63,403 nt of DNA from JBKQVT01 sp963727245 (GTDB lineage Bacteria > Planctomycetota > Planctomycetia > Pirellulales > Thermoguttaceae). Below, piece by piece: positions 1-8,228 of this stretch. Location of the stretch: assembly GCA_963727245.1 (NCBI GenBank), contig CAVSFO010000022.1, forward strand, positions 1-63,403, in the 5' to 3' direction. The notes under the pieces are model-generated. The model was not told the DNA's origin. It worked only from the letters and a program-made list of their open reading frames with translations, and did no database searches. Within the stretch, counting starts at the first letter, position 1; each line of letters begins with the position of its first letter. The position numbers and the translations under genes were made by a program.

Positions 1-72
1 TCCCCGACAAGATTTGAACTTGTAACCTTCGGCTCCGGAGGCCGACGCTCTATCCAATTGAGCTACGGGGAC
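1..72 (-). tRNA. tRNA-Arg (CCG), 3' end cut by window edge
   Basis: Read on the minus strand, bases 72 to 1 fold as a cloverleaf. The acceptor GTCCCCG pairs with CGGGGA, the D stem is GCTC/GAGC, the anticodon stem TCGGC/GCCGA closes loop CTCCGGA, and the T stem ACAAG/CTTGT closes loop TTCAAAT. The loop gives anticodon CCG, so arginine. The last acceptor base and discriminator lie just outside the window. Confidence 0.93.
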
Positions 73-244
73 TCGGGCATTCCGCGCCACTCCTTCTTTA
101 TAGCGGATTCGGCCGACCACGGGTAGCCCCCCCAAGGGCGCAAGGGTCTTGGGGATGCGAGGCGACCACACGCCGGCCGCCAGCGACGCCCCCAGGCGTA
201 AAAGGGAGGCAGGCGACTTTCCTGGCGCGGTCAAAAAGGCCCCC

Positions 245-2764
245 TCATCGCGACGGAACCGGGTAGGAAGGCGCCTGGGCCTTAGCGGGCAGAACGACCG
301 AAAGCGGCGGCGCAAACCAGGTTGCCAACTCCTTCGGATCCAGCGGCTTGCCACCGCCGCGACCGTACATCGCCCGCAACACCACGGGGGGCAGCGGCAC
401 ATAATAGTAGTGCAGCAGGCCGTCGCAGTGCAAGGCGATAAAGGGACTCGTTCCCGCCGGACCCAGCCCGCTGGCCGGGTTCTTTTCGTCGTACTCGAAG
501 TCGTCGGGCTTGGTCCAAACCACCGCCCAGGCGTCAATCACCTCCACGACCATGATCGTGGCGGCCAGCCCGCCCTTGATTTCTTCCATGCGGACGCCCC
601 GTTTGCCGGGAAAGACCGTCTCTTGGCCGCGGACCGTCAGGTAGTTGGTCTTGTCGCCCGGCTGGCTCTTGCAGCGTGCGAAGCACGAAGGTCGATGCGA
701 GGCGAGTTCCTTGTTACGTGTACCGTCCCAGGGCTCGTCGAGGTGGAACTGCTTGTAAAGCGCCTCCTCGCCCAGGTACGGCAAGATGGCCACCCGCCAA
801 CTCAACAACGGCTTGCCGCTTTTGTCGCAGGTGTAGGCCGGCGGAAGCGTGCCCTCGGCCTTGACGTACGCCTGCATCGCCTTGCCGATCTGCCGCAGGT
901 CCGCGTCATCTTTGGCCGGTTCAGGACTCGGCGCGGGTGCAGGCCGGAGCGGGCTGCTGGGAAGCAACCACGAGACGGGGGTGGGGCCGAGGAGCATCAG
1001 CGGCACATACTCCACCATGAAGCCCAACGACACCACGTCGCCGGTGCAGGGCAGGCTGTAATGGCTGGTCGTCTCGATGCCGTACTTGCTGCGGCGGAGC
1101 GTGGCGAGGCCGGGCCGAAGATGGCGGCCGATCGCCGAGGCCGAAGGCAAGGCCGACGCGTCGAAATCGACGCTCCCGGCCGACATCGACTGCGCACTCA
1201 ACACGACCAATGGATAGATCAACTCGAACAACTTCGCCGTGTCGCAATAGCCGAGCATCACGGGCCGGTCCGGCGCAGACAGCAGCCGGGCCACCTCCGG
1301 CGCCGCCGCCAGCGACTCCGAATCGGCGCGACGCGACAGGTAAGCCTTGATGTTCTGCGGGCTCAGCGCGGCGATGAACTCCGTATCCGTCTGGCACCAG
1401 GCCGGAGTGAGCGGTCCGTAGTTGACCCAATAGACGTCGCGGCCGGCAAAGCGGAACTGCCGGATGCGGGGAGCGGAAGGGTTCCACGGGTCCTGGGCCG
1501 CCGCGAAACGTTGCACGAGGGCCGAGTAGACCCGCGCGAAGGCGGGCCGATCGCGCAGCGGCACGACCGCCGTCAGGCCGGTGATGACCAGCCCGCCCTC
1601 GGCCGGCGAATTATAGATCCGCCAGGTATCGCCCAACGAAGCCAGGAGGTCGCGGCGGAGGTCGACGTGCAGTTGACGGTCGAGAGCGCCGAGGTCGAGC
1701 CAGTCCGCGTGGTGTCCCATCTCCAGCGATGAGCGCACGATTTCCACTGCCTGCTGGAGGTCGAGGCGGGCGGCAAGGGCCAGCGTCGCGTCGCGGGGGA
1801 TCGGCGTCAGGTCCTCAGGCTGCAAGGGCCGATCGGAAACCAGCCGCAAGAGGCCCTGCGGTTGGCCGTCCAGCGCCAAGAGCGTCTTGCCCACCAGGCC
1901 GTTTTCCTCCAGCCCGGTGACGGCGACCATGGCGTTGGCGTTGTCCAGCCCGAGCATCCTCAGGGCCGCCGCGACCTCCGGCGTGGCGCCGGCCAGGGGC
2001 ACGAGAATTTCGCGGAGCCTCTTGATATTGAGGTAGATCATCCCGGTCCGCCGCGGGACGGGAGCCTGCTCGGCGACCGCGGCAAGCCATGCCGGCGGCT
2101 GCTTGTCCATGCGGGCCAACATGGCTTCCAGGCTGCCCTGGCCGACGCCGATGAGGAAACAGCCGCCCTTGAAGCCCCAGAGGATGACCGGGCCGTCCTT
2201 GTCGCATTTCAGCCGATACCACGTCTGGCCGCCAATCTGCACGCGATCGAGGATTTTCGTCTTTTGCCGATCGATTATCGTCTTGAGGCGTTTTTCCATG
2301 GCGGCCTGGACTTTGGCCGCTTCGCCGCCGAGGGCGACGATCATGCCGCCGCGGACGTCGGTCTGCTGCGCGCTCAGCTTCACGTCGGCAACGAAAATGG
2401 CCGCCGGGTGGGTGATTGCGATGCCGAACCAATCCGCCAGGTCCTGGCTCAGTCCGTTCAGTTCCTCGGGCAAGCCCAGCAAGGACGCTATCGGGGTGGG
2501 CTCTGCCAGGCTGTGGAGCCCCTTGCCCACAACGGAGAGGAAGTGCTGCACTTCCGACTCGGCGAGCAACTGTTCGATCTGGCTGCGGCCCTTCGGATCG
2601 GGCGCGGCAGAGCCGGCCCAGTTGACGTAGAACAGGCACTGCTCGGGGGCCACGCGGGCGATGACGGGGTCGTCGGCGGCGGGCGGGATTCCCAGCGGCA
2701 GCCCCCTGCCTTCCGGGGCCGCGGCCAGCAACACGACCACCGCAACGCTCGATAGAATTCCCAT
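245..2764 (-). CDS. Secreted protein with C-terminal DUF1559 domain
   Basis: An 839-residue protein starting MGILSSVAVVVLLAAAPEG, a signal peptide. Residues of about 30-550 resemble the DUF3352-like halves of planctomycete surface proteins. A proline-rich linker near residues 605-620 is followed by a DUF1559 (SBP_bac_10-like) domain at about 620-800, with the typical stretches LLSWRVAILPYLGE and DEPWDGTRN. DUF1559 is strongly expanded in Planctomycetota and its role is unknown; an envelope or pseudopilin-related function is usually assumed. The start is supported by AAGGAGC seven bases upstream. It lies 33 bp after the STAS-like membrane gene and is probably cotranscribed with it. Confidence 0.85.
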   Translation of the reverse strand: MGILSSVAVVVLLAAAPEGRGLPLGIPPAADDPVIARVAPEQCLFYVNWAGSAAPDPKGRSQIEQLLAESEVQHFLSVVGKGLHSLAEPTPIASLLGLPEELNGLSQDLADWFGIAITHPAAIFVADVKLSAQQTDVRGGMIVALGGEAAKVQAAMEKRLKTIIDRQKTKILDRVQIGGQTWYRLKCDKDGPVILWGFKGGCFLIGVGQGSLEAMLARMDKQPPAWLAAVAEQAPVPRRTGMIYLNIKRLREILVPLAGATPEVAAALRMLGLDNANAMVAVTGLEENGLVGKTLLALDGQPQGLLRLVSDRPLQPEDLTPIPRDATLALAARLDLQQAVEIVRSSLEMGHHADWLDLGALDRQLHVDLRRDLLASLGDTWRIYNSPAEGGLVITGLTAVVPLRDRPAFARVYSALVQRFAAAQDPWNPSAPRIRQFRFAGRDVYWVNYGPLTPAWCQTDTEFIAALSPQNIKAYLSRRADSESLAAAPEVARLLSAPDRPVMLGYCDTAKLFELIYPLVVLSAQSMSAGSVDFDASALPSASAIGRHLRPGLATLRRSKYGIETTSHYSLPCTGDVVSLGFMVEYVPLMLLGPTPVSWLLPSSPLRPAPAPSPEPAKDDADLRQIGKAMQAYVKAEGTLPPAYTCDKSGKPLLSWRVAILPYLGEEALYKQFHLDEPWDGTRNKELASHRPSCFARCKSQPGDKTNYLTVRGQETVFPGKRGVRMEEIKGGLAATIMVVEVIDAWAVVWTKPDDFEYDEKNPASGLGPAGTSPFIALHCDGLLHYYYVPLPPVVLRAMYGRGGGKPLDPKELATWFAPPLSVVLPAKAQAPSYPVPSR

Positions 2765-2797
2765 GTTGATGCTCCTTGGTTTCTTAACGCCCGACCG

Positions 2798-3478
2798 TCA
2801 GCAGCGGAACCCTCGGCCCCAGCCATAGACCGCTCGGATTCCCACGGGAACCGAACAGAGGACAACCCATCCATGTCCATCGTGCTCGGACATTGCTTCG
2901 ATGGCACGCTGCCTGTTGTCAAACACTTTGAACGCCTCCCCGTAAGGCAGGGCCACGGGTCGATGGGGTTTGCCGAGCTTGCCCGCCTCGGCGCGTGCCG
3001 CCTTCGTGACGTACATCATAACCCAACGGAACCTTCGGGAGATGTTCCCGGCGTCGGAAAAATCGAGGACGAAATTGCAGTGATGCTCGTCGATCAAGCA
3101 TTTCAGTTGCCTCTGCACCGTCAGACACTGTTCGGTGGTAGCGATGTTGTCGCGCAGCGTGACGACGATTATATCGCCGACTTGTTCCCATACAAGAGGG
3201 AGCGGCCGTGTCTTGATATTCGGCACGCCGATTTGCGAGAGAACGTCCACGATCCAACCGATAACGACGAGTTCCCCGATGTAGAGAACGATGCTGATCG
3301 CGGCGAAGGCGAACACCGCCGCGATGATGATGGTTTCGAGGAAGAAGTGTTTGAAGCTGCCCAGCGCCAGCACGCAGATCGTCAGCACGGCCAGCAGCAA
3401 GAGCGAGCCCCGCCACAGTCCCCTGGCTGACGGCCAGCGCCTGCCACGACGACGATCTTCAGGATGTCTTTCCATCAC
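2798..3478 (-). CDS. Membrane protein with a degenerate STAS-like domain
   Basis: A 226-residue protein with a basic N-terminus, two hydrophobic segments (about residues 25-44 and 48-75) and a cytoplasmic tail. From about residue 95 the tail begins VGDIIVVTLRDN and continues with NFVLDFSDAGNISRRF. That pattern resembles the beta-alpha core of STAS/anti-anti-sigma domains, but the usual phosphorylatable SS pair of SpoIIAA-like proteins is absent (SRRF instead). The STAS assignment is an inference from pattern. The gene is followed after 33 bp by the DUF1559 gene, suggesting an envelope operon. The function is unknown. Confidence 0.6.
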   Translation of the reverse strand: MMERHPEDRRRGRRWPSARGLWRGSLLLLAVLTICVLALGSFKHFFLETIIIAAVFAFAAISIVLYIGELVVIGWIVDVLSQIGVPNIKTRPLPLVWEQVGDIIVVTLRDNIATTEQCLTVQRQLKCLIDEHHCNFVLDFSDAGNISRRFRWVMMYVTKAARAEAGKLGKPHRPVALPYGEAFKVFDNRQRAIEAMSEHDGHGWVVLCSVPVGIRAVYGWGRGFRC

Positions 3479-3529
3479 GCGCCGTTTCTCTTGTCCCGCC
3501 GCCGCCTGCGCCGTAACCGGCGGCGCAGA

Positions 3530-3608
3530 GGGGACAGTCTCATTTTCGCGGCGCAGACGCCTGTTGGCAACGCGAAGCCATCCGCGCCCGAAAATCGGGA
3601 TAGTCCCC
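3530..3608. repeat. GGGGACAGTCCC inverted-repeat element, copy A
   Basis: The arms read ggggacagtctcattttcg and cgaaaatcgggatagtcccc, separated by about 40 bases. This is one of at least eight copies of the same element in the window (also near 8.1, 17.5, 34.3, 39.1, 49.7, 49.8 and 50.6 kb). Such hairpins resemble REP/BIME or MITE-type repeats mobilised by REP-associated transposases. No such transposase is encoded here. Confidence 0.8.
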
Positions 3609-3630
3609 TGCGAACACCGCCGCCTGCGTC

Positions 3631-3894
3631 TCAGTCGTGCTCGAAGATCATCTCCTGGACGTCGACGCCCTCCATGGCGCCAAGCTTGCTCTTCAGTTGG
3701 CGGCAGGCGGCCAAATCGCCGTACATCTCCAGCAGGATCAAACCGCGCGGCGAACAGCCGTTTTCGTCCACGTGGTGCAGGCCGAGCCGGGTCTTGATGT
3801 TGCCGCCATATTCGCTCAGCAGCTTTTGCACCGGCGGCACCTGGGCAGAGCGATTCGTGACGTGAACGCCGAAAATGACATGCGGTTGCTCCAT
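3631..3894 (-). CDS. Small ACT-fold protein, TM1266-like putative regulator
   Basis: 87 residues: it starts MEQPHVIFGVHVTNRSAQ, followed by a leucine-rich helix (VQKLLSEYGGNIKTRLGL), a second strand (GLILLEMYG) and the ending KLGAMEGVDVQEMIFEHD. This size and layout match the ACT-like, NikR-C-terminal-like fold of the TM1266 family, annotated elsewhere as an iron-only hydrogenase system regulator. No hydrogenase gene is visible in the window, so the name should not be read as a function. The identification rests on overall pattern rather than catalytic residues. Confidence 0.6.
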   Translation of the reverse strand: MEQPHVIFGVHVTNRSAQVPPVQKLLSEYGGNIKTRLGLHHVDENGCSPRGLILLEMYGDLAACRQLKSKLGAMEGVDVQEMIFEHD

Positions 3895-3973
3895 GACTTG
3901 ATCTCCTTATAAATGGTCTAGAAAGAAAAGTATCGAAAACATTTGGAAAACAATCGGGCGGCGGTTGCGGACC

Positions 3974-6052
3974 TCACTGCGGCGTCCTTCCCAGCCGGGC
4001 GAAAAACGAAGCCAGGGGCTGTTCGTAGTGCTTCCATCTTCCCACCGATGTCCTGAAGACCGGCTGGCGCACCTGCACGGCGCTGGCCGTTCTGACCGGC
4101 CGCTTCGCCTGGTGGAACTCCAGGCAGCTTGGCTCCCACTCCAGGCCGCACCAGGCCACGAGCCTGCGGGCCACGCCTTCCAGATCGGCCACCGTCTCCT
4201 CGTAGTCCACTTCCAACAGCGGCGCCGGCCGGACCTTCCGCCAGTGCTCCATCGTCCGTTGGTATTGGTGAAACCGTGAGGCCATCTGCTGTTGGTCGTT
4301 GGCCCAGGGCAGTTCCCGGAAATGCGTCATCCAGCAGGAGACGGCCACGTCGCGCAAATCGCGGCGGCAATGAATGAACCTCGCCCGCGGAAACAGGCTC
4401 GCCAGCAGGCCCAGATAGAGGTAGTTGTCCGGCATCTTGTCCACGATGCGAAGCGCCGCGGGACCGAGTGCGCGAAGTCTCTCCAAGTGCCGCGAGGCCA
4501 GCCGGCGGGCCGTCTGCTGGTCCAACCGGCCGAGGGCTTCGATCGCGTCTGCGCCTGGTCCGCCGAGCGCAGTCATGGTGTCGTGGGCCAGTTTGATCTC
4601 CCCGGCGCCGAAGACCTGGGAGTGGCTGGCCAGGATCTGCTCGACGAGCGTGGTGCCGGATCGCGGCAGCCCGACAATGAACACCGGCAGTTCGGTTTCC
4701 AATCCGAAGCCATGGACCCGCTGGAAGAAGTCGGGCGTGCAGACGGCGATCATCTGGGTGACAAGAAGCTCGTACTCTTTGGGGTCGTAGTGCCGGCCGC
4801 ACTTGCGGCACTCGGCGAGTTGCAGGGCGTTGCCCCGCTCGAGGTGCTGGGCGGCCTGGGCATACTCGCCCCGCGCGTCGAGGACTTTGGCCAGGCCGAA
4901 GTGCAACAACAATCGTTGTGCGTCCGCCAACTGCATTTCCTCCAGCAAGCGGCGTTGCACAGCCAGATCGTTCTCGGGAAGTTTGCCGCCCAGGAGTTCC
5001 GCCAGGTTGTAATGCGCGAAGGCGAAGCGGGAATTGTGCCGCAAGGCGGTGCGGAACGAGTCTTCCGCGCCTTGAAGATCGCCCAACTCCTGCAAAGCGC
5101 TGCCCAGGTTGCTGTGGGCCTCGGCGAGATCCGGCTTCAGGTCCAGCACCCGGCGGTAGCAGGCGAGGGCTTCATCCAGCTTCCCCTGGTCCTTCAACGC
5201 CACGCCCAGGTTGTTGTGGGCCTCGGCATAGTCCGGCTTCAGTTGCAGTGCCCGGCGGTAGCAGGCAACCGCTTCATCCAGTTTCCCCTGGTCCTTCAAG
5301 GCATTGCCCAGGTTGTTGTGGGCCTCGACGCAGTCCGGCTTCAGTTGCAGAGCGCGGCGGTAGCTGGCGATGGCTTCGTCGGGGTTCCCCTGGTCCTTCA
5401 AGGCCACGCCCAGGTTGTTCTGCGCGTCGGCGAAGTCGGGCTTCAGGTCCAGTGCCCGGCGGTAGCACCCGATCGCTTCGTCCAGCTTTCCCTGCTCCTT
5501 GAGCGCATTGGCCAGATTGTTGTGGGCCTCGGCGAAATCCGGCTTCAGGTCCAGTGCCCGGCGATAGCTGGCGAGCGCTTCGTCCAGCTTTCCCTGGTCC
5601 TTCAGGGCAAGGCCCAGGTTATTGTGGGCCTCGGCGAAATCCGGTTTCAGTTCCAATGCCCGCCGGCAGCAGGCGAGCGCTTCGTCCAGCTTTCCCAGGC
5701 CCTTGAGCGCCCCGCCCAGGTTGTTGTGGGCCTCGGCATAATCCGGCTTCAGCTCCAGCGCGCGGCGGTAGCAGGCGAGCGATTCGGGAATCCGGTGCAA
5801 GGCACGATACGCTCCCCCCAGGTTGCTGTGGAAGACCGCCACATTCCCCTTCAACTCGATCGCCCGCCGAATGTACTCGACGGCCATGCCGTGCTTGCCC
5901 ACCTGGTGAGCAATCACGCCGAGGAGATGAATCGCATCGGGGTGATTGGGCTCGACGGCGAGAATCTGCCGGTACATCTGCTCGGCGGCTTGCAGCCGGC
6001 CGCCTTGATGATGCCGGATGGCAATCGCCAATGCTTCGGGAACCGTGGCCAT
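3974..6052 (-). CDS. TPR-repeat sulfotransferase family protein
   Basis: The N-terminal half holds about ten tetratricopeptide repeats, at least seven of them nearly identical 34-residue units (consensus AEAHNNLGxALKDQGKLDEA). The C-terminal half, from about residue 445, is a sulfotransferase: VFIVGLPRSGTTLVEQIL is the 5'-phosphosulfate loop for PAPS, and HCRRDLRDVAVSCW fits the 3'-phosphate site. Proteins with this layout resemble tyrosylprotein sulfotransferases and are common in planctomycetes. The start was placed at the ATG giving MATVPEALAIAIRHHQ, because the 12 upstream codons look non-coding. The substrate is unknown; a secreted or surface protein acceptor is an inference. Confidence 0.85.
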   Translation of the reverse strand: MATVPEALAIAIRHHQGGRLQAAEQMYRQILAVEPNHPDAIHLLGVIAHQVGKHGMAVEYIRRAIELKGNVAVFHSNLGGAYRALHRIPESLACYRRALELKPDYAEAHNNLGGALKGLGKLDEALACCRRALELKPDFAEAHNNLGLALKDQGKLDEALASYRRALDLKPDFAEAHNNLANALKEQGKLDEAIGCYRRALDLKPDFADAQNNLGVALKDQGNPDEAIASYRRALQLKPDCVEAHNNLGNALKDQGKLDEAVACYRRALQLKPDYAEAHNNLGVALKDQGKLDEALACYRRVLDLKPDLAEAHSNLGSALQELGDLQGAEDSFRTALRHNSRFAFAHYNLAELLGGKLPENDLAVQRRLLEEMQLADAQRLLLHFGLAKVLDARGEYAQAAQHLERGNALQLAECRKCGRHYDPKEYELLVTQMIAVCTPDFFQRVHGFGLETELPVFIVGLPRSGTTLVEQILASHSQVFGAGEIKLAHDTMTALGGPGADAIEALGRLDQQTARRLASRHLERLRALGPAALRIVDKMPDNYLYLGLLASLFPRARFIHCRRDLRDVAVSCWMTHFRELPWANDQQQMASRFHQYQRTMEHWRKVRPAPLLEVDYEETVADLEGVARRLVAWCGLEWEPSCLEFHQAKRPVRTASAVQVRQPVFRTSVGRWKHYEQPLASFFARLGRTPQ
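5100..5790 (-). repeat. 102-bp tandem repeats encoding identical TPR units
   Basis: Inside the TPR-sulfotransferase gene, about seven 102-bp units repeat with very high nucleotide identity, each containing ttgttgtgggcctcggc followed by the same TPR helix codons. The near-identity at silent positions suggests recent duplication or gene conversion. Copy number may be misassembled. Confidence 0.75.
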
Positions 6053-6121
6053 AGCCTCTATTGTGGCAATACGACGCGCCCGCCGCAATGTGTTTCAAAC
6101 CAGCGGGCGGGCTGTAGACTT

Positions 6122-6246
6122 TAGAACCGGGGACTCAATAACTGTCATGTTGTCCAAAGTATCCCGCACACGCCGTGTGCGGACTGGCGGCACACGGCGT
6201 GTGCCGCCTACTATTCTTGCAACAGTTATTGATTCGCCGGTCCTTA
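6122..6246. repeat. MITE-like inverted repeat with two inner palindromes
   Basis: The outer arms ggggactcaataactgt and acagttattgattcgccgg are imperfect inverted repeats about 125 bp apart end to end. Inside are two palindromes, ccgcacacgccgtgtgcgg and ggcacacggcgtgtgcc. It fills most of the gap between the TPR-sulfotransferase start and the end of the cyclase-fold gene. There is no coding capacity. Confidence 0.75.
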
Positions 6247-6258
6247 GCGGAAGGCCGA

Positions 6259-7515
6259 TCATTTCCGCGGGGCCTTTTGCGCTTCGCCCTTCTTGCCGGC
6301 GGCCTCGACCTTGTACAATCCCAAATGGCAATCGCTGATCTCCAGCGTGAGGCACGACATCGCGGTGACCATGTGCCGGCCGCCCTGCTGGCCCCAGTTG
6401 TCGGCAGAGGGTTTGACCGGGTCCCAACTCCCGTTGGCGCAGCGGTTCAGGTCCCTGACCTGGGTGCTGACCAGCAGCTTCCGCAGGGCGCGGTTCCAGG
6501 CGTCCCAGTTGTCGCCGCCGTACTTGTGGACTACTTGAGCGGCATCGAACCAGTAATAGACGTTGTGATTATTCGCGTCCGGCATGTTGTCCATCAAATA
6601 CTTGACCCCCTCGACCATCATGGGGTCGTCGTGCTTGGCGCCCAGATGTTGCCGGCCGAGCAGGCCGGCGGCGGTCATGGCCAGGCTGTCGCCGTTGCCG
6701 GGCTGATACTGGAAGCGGCTGCCGCTGGGACCGGTCTTGACCAGGTCGAGCCACTGGCCGGCCAGGTCGAGGACCGTGCCCTGCTTGTCGCCTAAACTCA
6801 AACCGGCCAACTGGGCGCTTTTCAAGGCCATGATTTGCCAGCTCGTCACCGAGGTGTCGCCGGGGTCGCCGGCGTTGTATCGCCAACCGTAGTCGTTCTT
6901 GTTTTGGGCCAGGACGATGTAATCGACGGCCGCCTGCGCGGCGGCGCCGACGTTGCGGTCGCCGCTCAGCGCGAAGGCCTCGCACAAGGCGATGGTGGCC
7001 AGGCCGTGCGAGTACATGGGCGAGATGCAGTCTTTGGCCAAGAAGCCGTCCTTCTCCTGATGGAGGACCAGCCAGGCCAAGCCCTTTTCGATGTTTCTAC
7101 GGTAGGGGCCCTTGGTCTTGTGCGTCTGGCCTGCGCCGAGGTAGCACAGCAGGGCCATGCCGGTGGCCCCGGCGTCGGCGTTGGCGCCGCCAGAGCCCGA
7201 GCAGCTTGCATCCTTGCACTGGGTTTTGTACTTATCGAAGGACCAATTGCCCTCGTCGCATTGATGGCGCATGAGCCAATCGAGGGCGCCGGCCACGGCA
7301 GTCTCCGGGTTGGGGCCCTCGACCGCCTTGGCCCCGGGGTGGTCCGCCGAGGCGGGTTTGGCAGCCGGCCCGGCATCCGACGGAGCGGATGGATTCTCCT
7401 CTTGGGCCTGCGCCATCGCGATCGTCAAGCACATCACCCCCACGATCAACTGCGCCGCCAGCTTCACGGCCGTGCAACGCCGGCCAGCCAGGTCGCACCA
7501 ATTCGACAGTTGCAT
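6259..7515 (-). CDS. Secreted alpha/alpha-toroid (squalene cyclase/prenyltransferase-like) protein
   Basis: About 418 residues with an N-terminal signal or anchor (LAAQLIVGVMCLTIAMAQAQ). The body repeats helix pairs typical of terpene cyclase/prenyltransferase toroids: ALDWLMRHQCDEGNWSF, GLAWLVLHQEKDGFLA, AAVDYIVLAQNKNDYGWRY and VKYLMDNMPD. The DXDD motif of true squalene-hopene cyclases is not seen, so a binding or structural role is more likely than cyclisation. The start was chosen at the second of two close ATGs because AGGAGG lies six bases upstream of it; the first ATG would abut the ribosome site. Confidence 0.75.
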   Translation of the reverse strand: MQLSNWCDLAGRRCTAVKLAAQLIVGVMCLTIAMAQAQEENPSAPSDAGPAAKPASADHPGAKAVEGPNPETAVAGALDWLMRHQCDEGNWSFDKYKTQCKDASCSGSGGANADAGATGMALLCYLGAGQTHKTKGPYRRNIEKGLAWLVLHQEKDGFLAKDCISPMYSHGLATIALCEAFALSGDRNVGAAAQAAVDYIVLAQNKNDYGWRYNAGDPGDTSVTSWQIMALKSAQLAGLSLGDKQGTVLDLAGQWLDLVKTGPSGSRFQYQPGNGDSLAMTAAGLLGRQHLGAKHDDPMMVEGVKYLMDNMPDANNHNVYYWFDAAQVVHKYGGDNWDAWNRALRKLLVSTQVRDLNRCANGSWDPVKPSADNWGQQGGRHMVTAMSCLTLEISDCHLGLYKVEAAGKKGEAQKAPRK

Positions 7516-7543
7516 CGCCATCCTCCTGAAAAAACTTGCCGGG

Positions 7544-8080
7544 TTATTCGACCAACAGCAACGCATAGTAATCTTGCGGGCACTCCTCGGTGCGGACGAC
7601 CGCGATGGGCAATCCGGCCGCCCGGGCCGTAGCGAAGACGTCGATCCCGGCCGCCTCCATCGCCGGTCGGGCCAACTCGGGATGCTTGCAGGCGGCCGGC
7701 TTGCGCCCCTTCCCCGCCAGGGCCACGCACGTTTTGCACAGCCAGCACGGCCCGCAAAGAAAAGCAAACGCCTTGTAGTAGCCGGCCAGAAAAATCGTCC
7801 GCTCCAACTCGCGGGCGATCTTCCGCAGCGGTTCCGTAGCACTGGCGTGCAGCAAGATCGCCGTGCGATACTCGTCGAGCATCTTGCGGGTCGTTTCCGG
7901 CGTGGGCGAGTGGGGCGGGCAGGTGGCGCATAGCCCGTACTCCGAACAGCCGAATTGGCAGCGGAGCCGGACCCAAGTGGCGGTGACCACCTGCCGCGGC
8001 GAGATGACCACGGCCTCCCGCGCCCCCATCCGCCGCGCTTCTTTGCAAAACGCCTCGATCTGCGCTGACGTGGTCTTCAT
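7544..8080 (-). CDS. DUF2284 predicted metal-binding protein
   Basis: 178 residues rich in cysteine clusters: CQFGCSEYGLCATCPPHSP near residues 40-58 and CGPCWLCKTC near 109-118. These match DUF2284, a family of predicted metal or iron-sulfur binding proteins related to corrinoid and methanogenesis-associated proteins. The second cluster probably ligates a cluster or zinc. It lies 28 bp upstream of the toroid protein in the same direction, so the two may be cotranscribed. The molecular role is not established for the family. Confidence 0.8.
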   Translation of the reverse strand: MKTTSAQIEAFCKEARRMGAREAVVISPRQVVTATWVRLRCQFGCSEYGLCATCPPHSPTPETTRKMLDEYRTAILLHASATEPLRKIARELERTIFLAGYYKAFAFLCGPCWLCKTCVALAGKGRKPAACKHPELARPAMEAAGIDVFATARAAGLPIAVVRTEECPQDYYALLLVE

Positions 8081-8104
8081 GGCAAGGCGCCCCGGGTTCC
8101 AGAC

Positions 8105-8148
8105 GGGGACAGTCCCATTTTCGTCGGACGAAAATCGGGACAGTCCCC
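8105..8148. repeat. GGGGACAGTCCC inverted-repeat element, copy B (minimal 44-bp form)
   Basis: A compact form with arms ggggacagtcccattttcgt and acgaaaatcgggacagtcccc meeting at the centre. It sits just upstream of the DUF2284 gene. The same 44-bp form recurs at 34342-34385 and 50611-50654. Confidence 0.85.
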
Positions 8149-8228
8149 TCTAAACGCTCGCAGACCGCAGTATACCCCCCGGAGCAGCGAAACCGCAAGC
8201 GGCCCATCACGGCATCGAGTTCACAGGC

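Noticed and set aside
149..1732. 527-codon open frame on the plus strand opposite the DUF1559 gene
   Set aside because: It is the antisense shadow of a GC-rich coding sequence; its translation is low-complexity Arg/Ala/Gly with no motif.
3631..3894. Evidence for an iron-only hydrogenase system
   Set aside because: Only the small ACT-like protein is present; no hydrogenase or maturation gene occurs in the window.
5100..5790. CRISPR array
   Set aside because: Repeats are 102 bp, contiguous and in a coding frame for TPR units, with no spacers.
4292..6124. 610-codon plus-strand frame with apparent repeats
   Set aside because: The repeats are the complement of the TPR units of the sulfotransferase gene.
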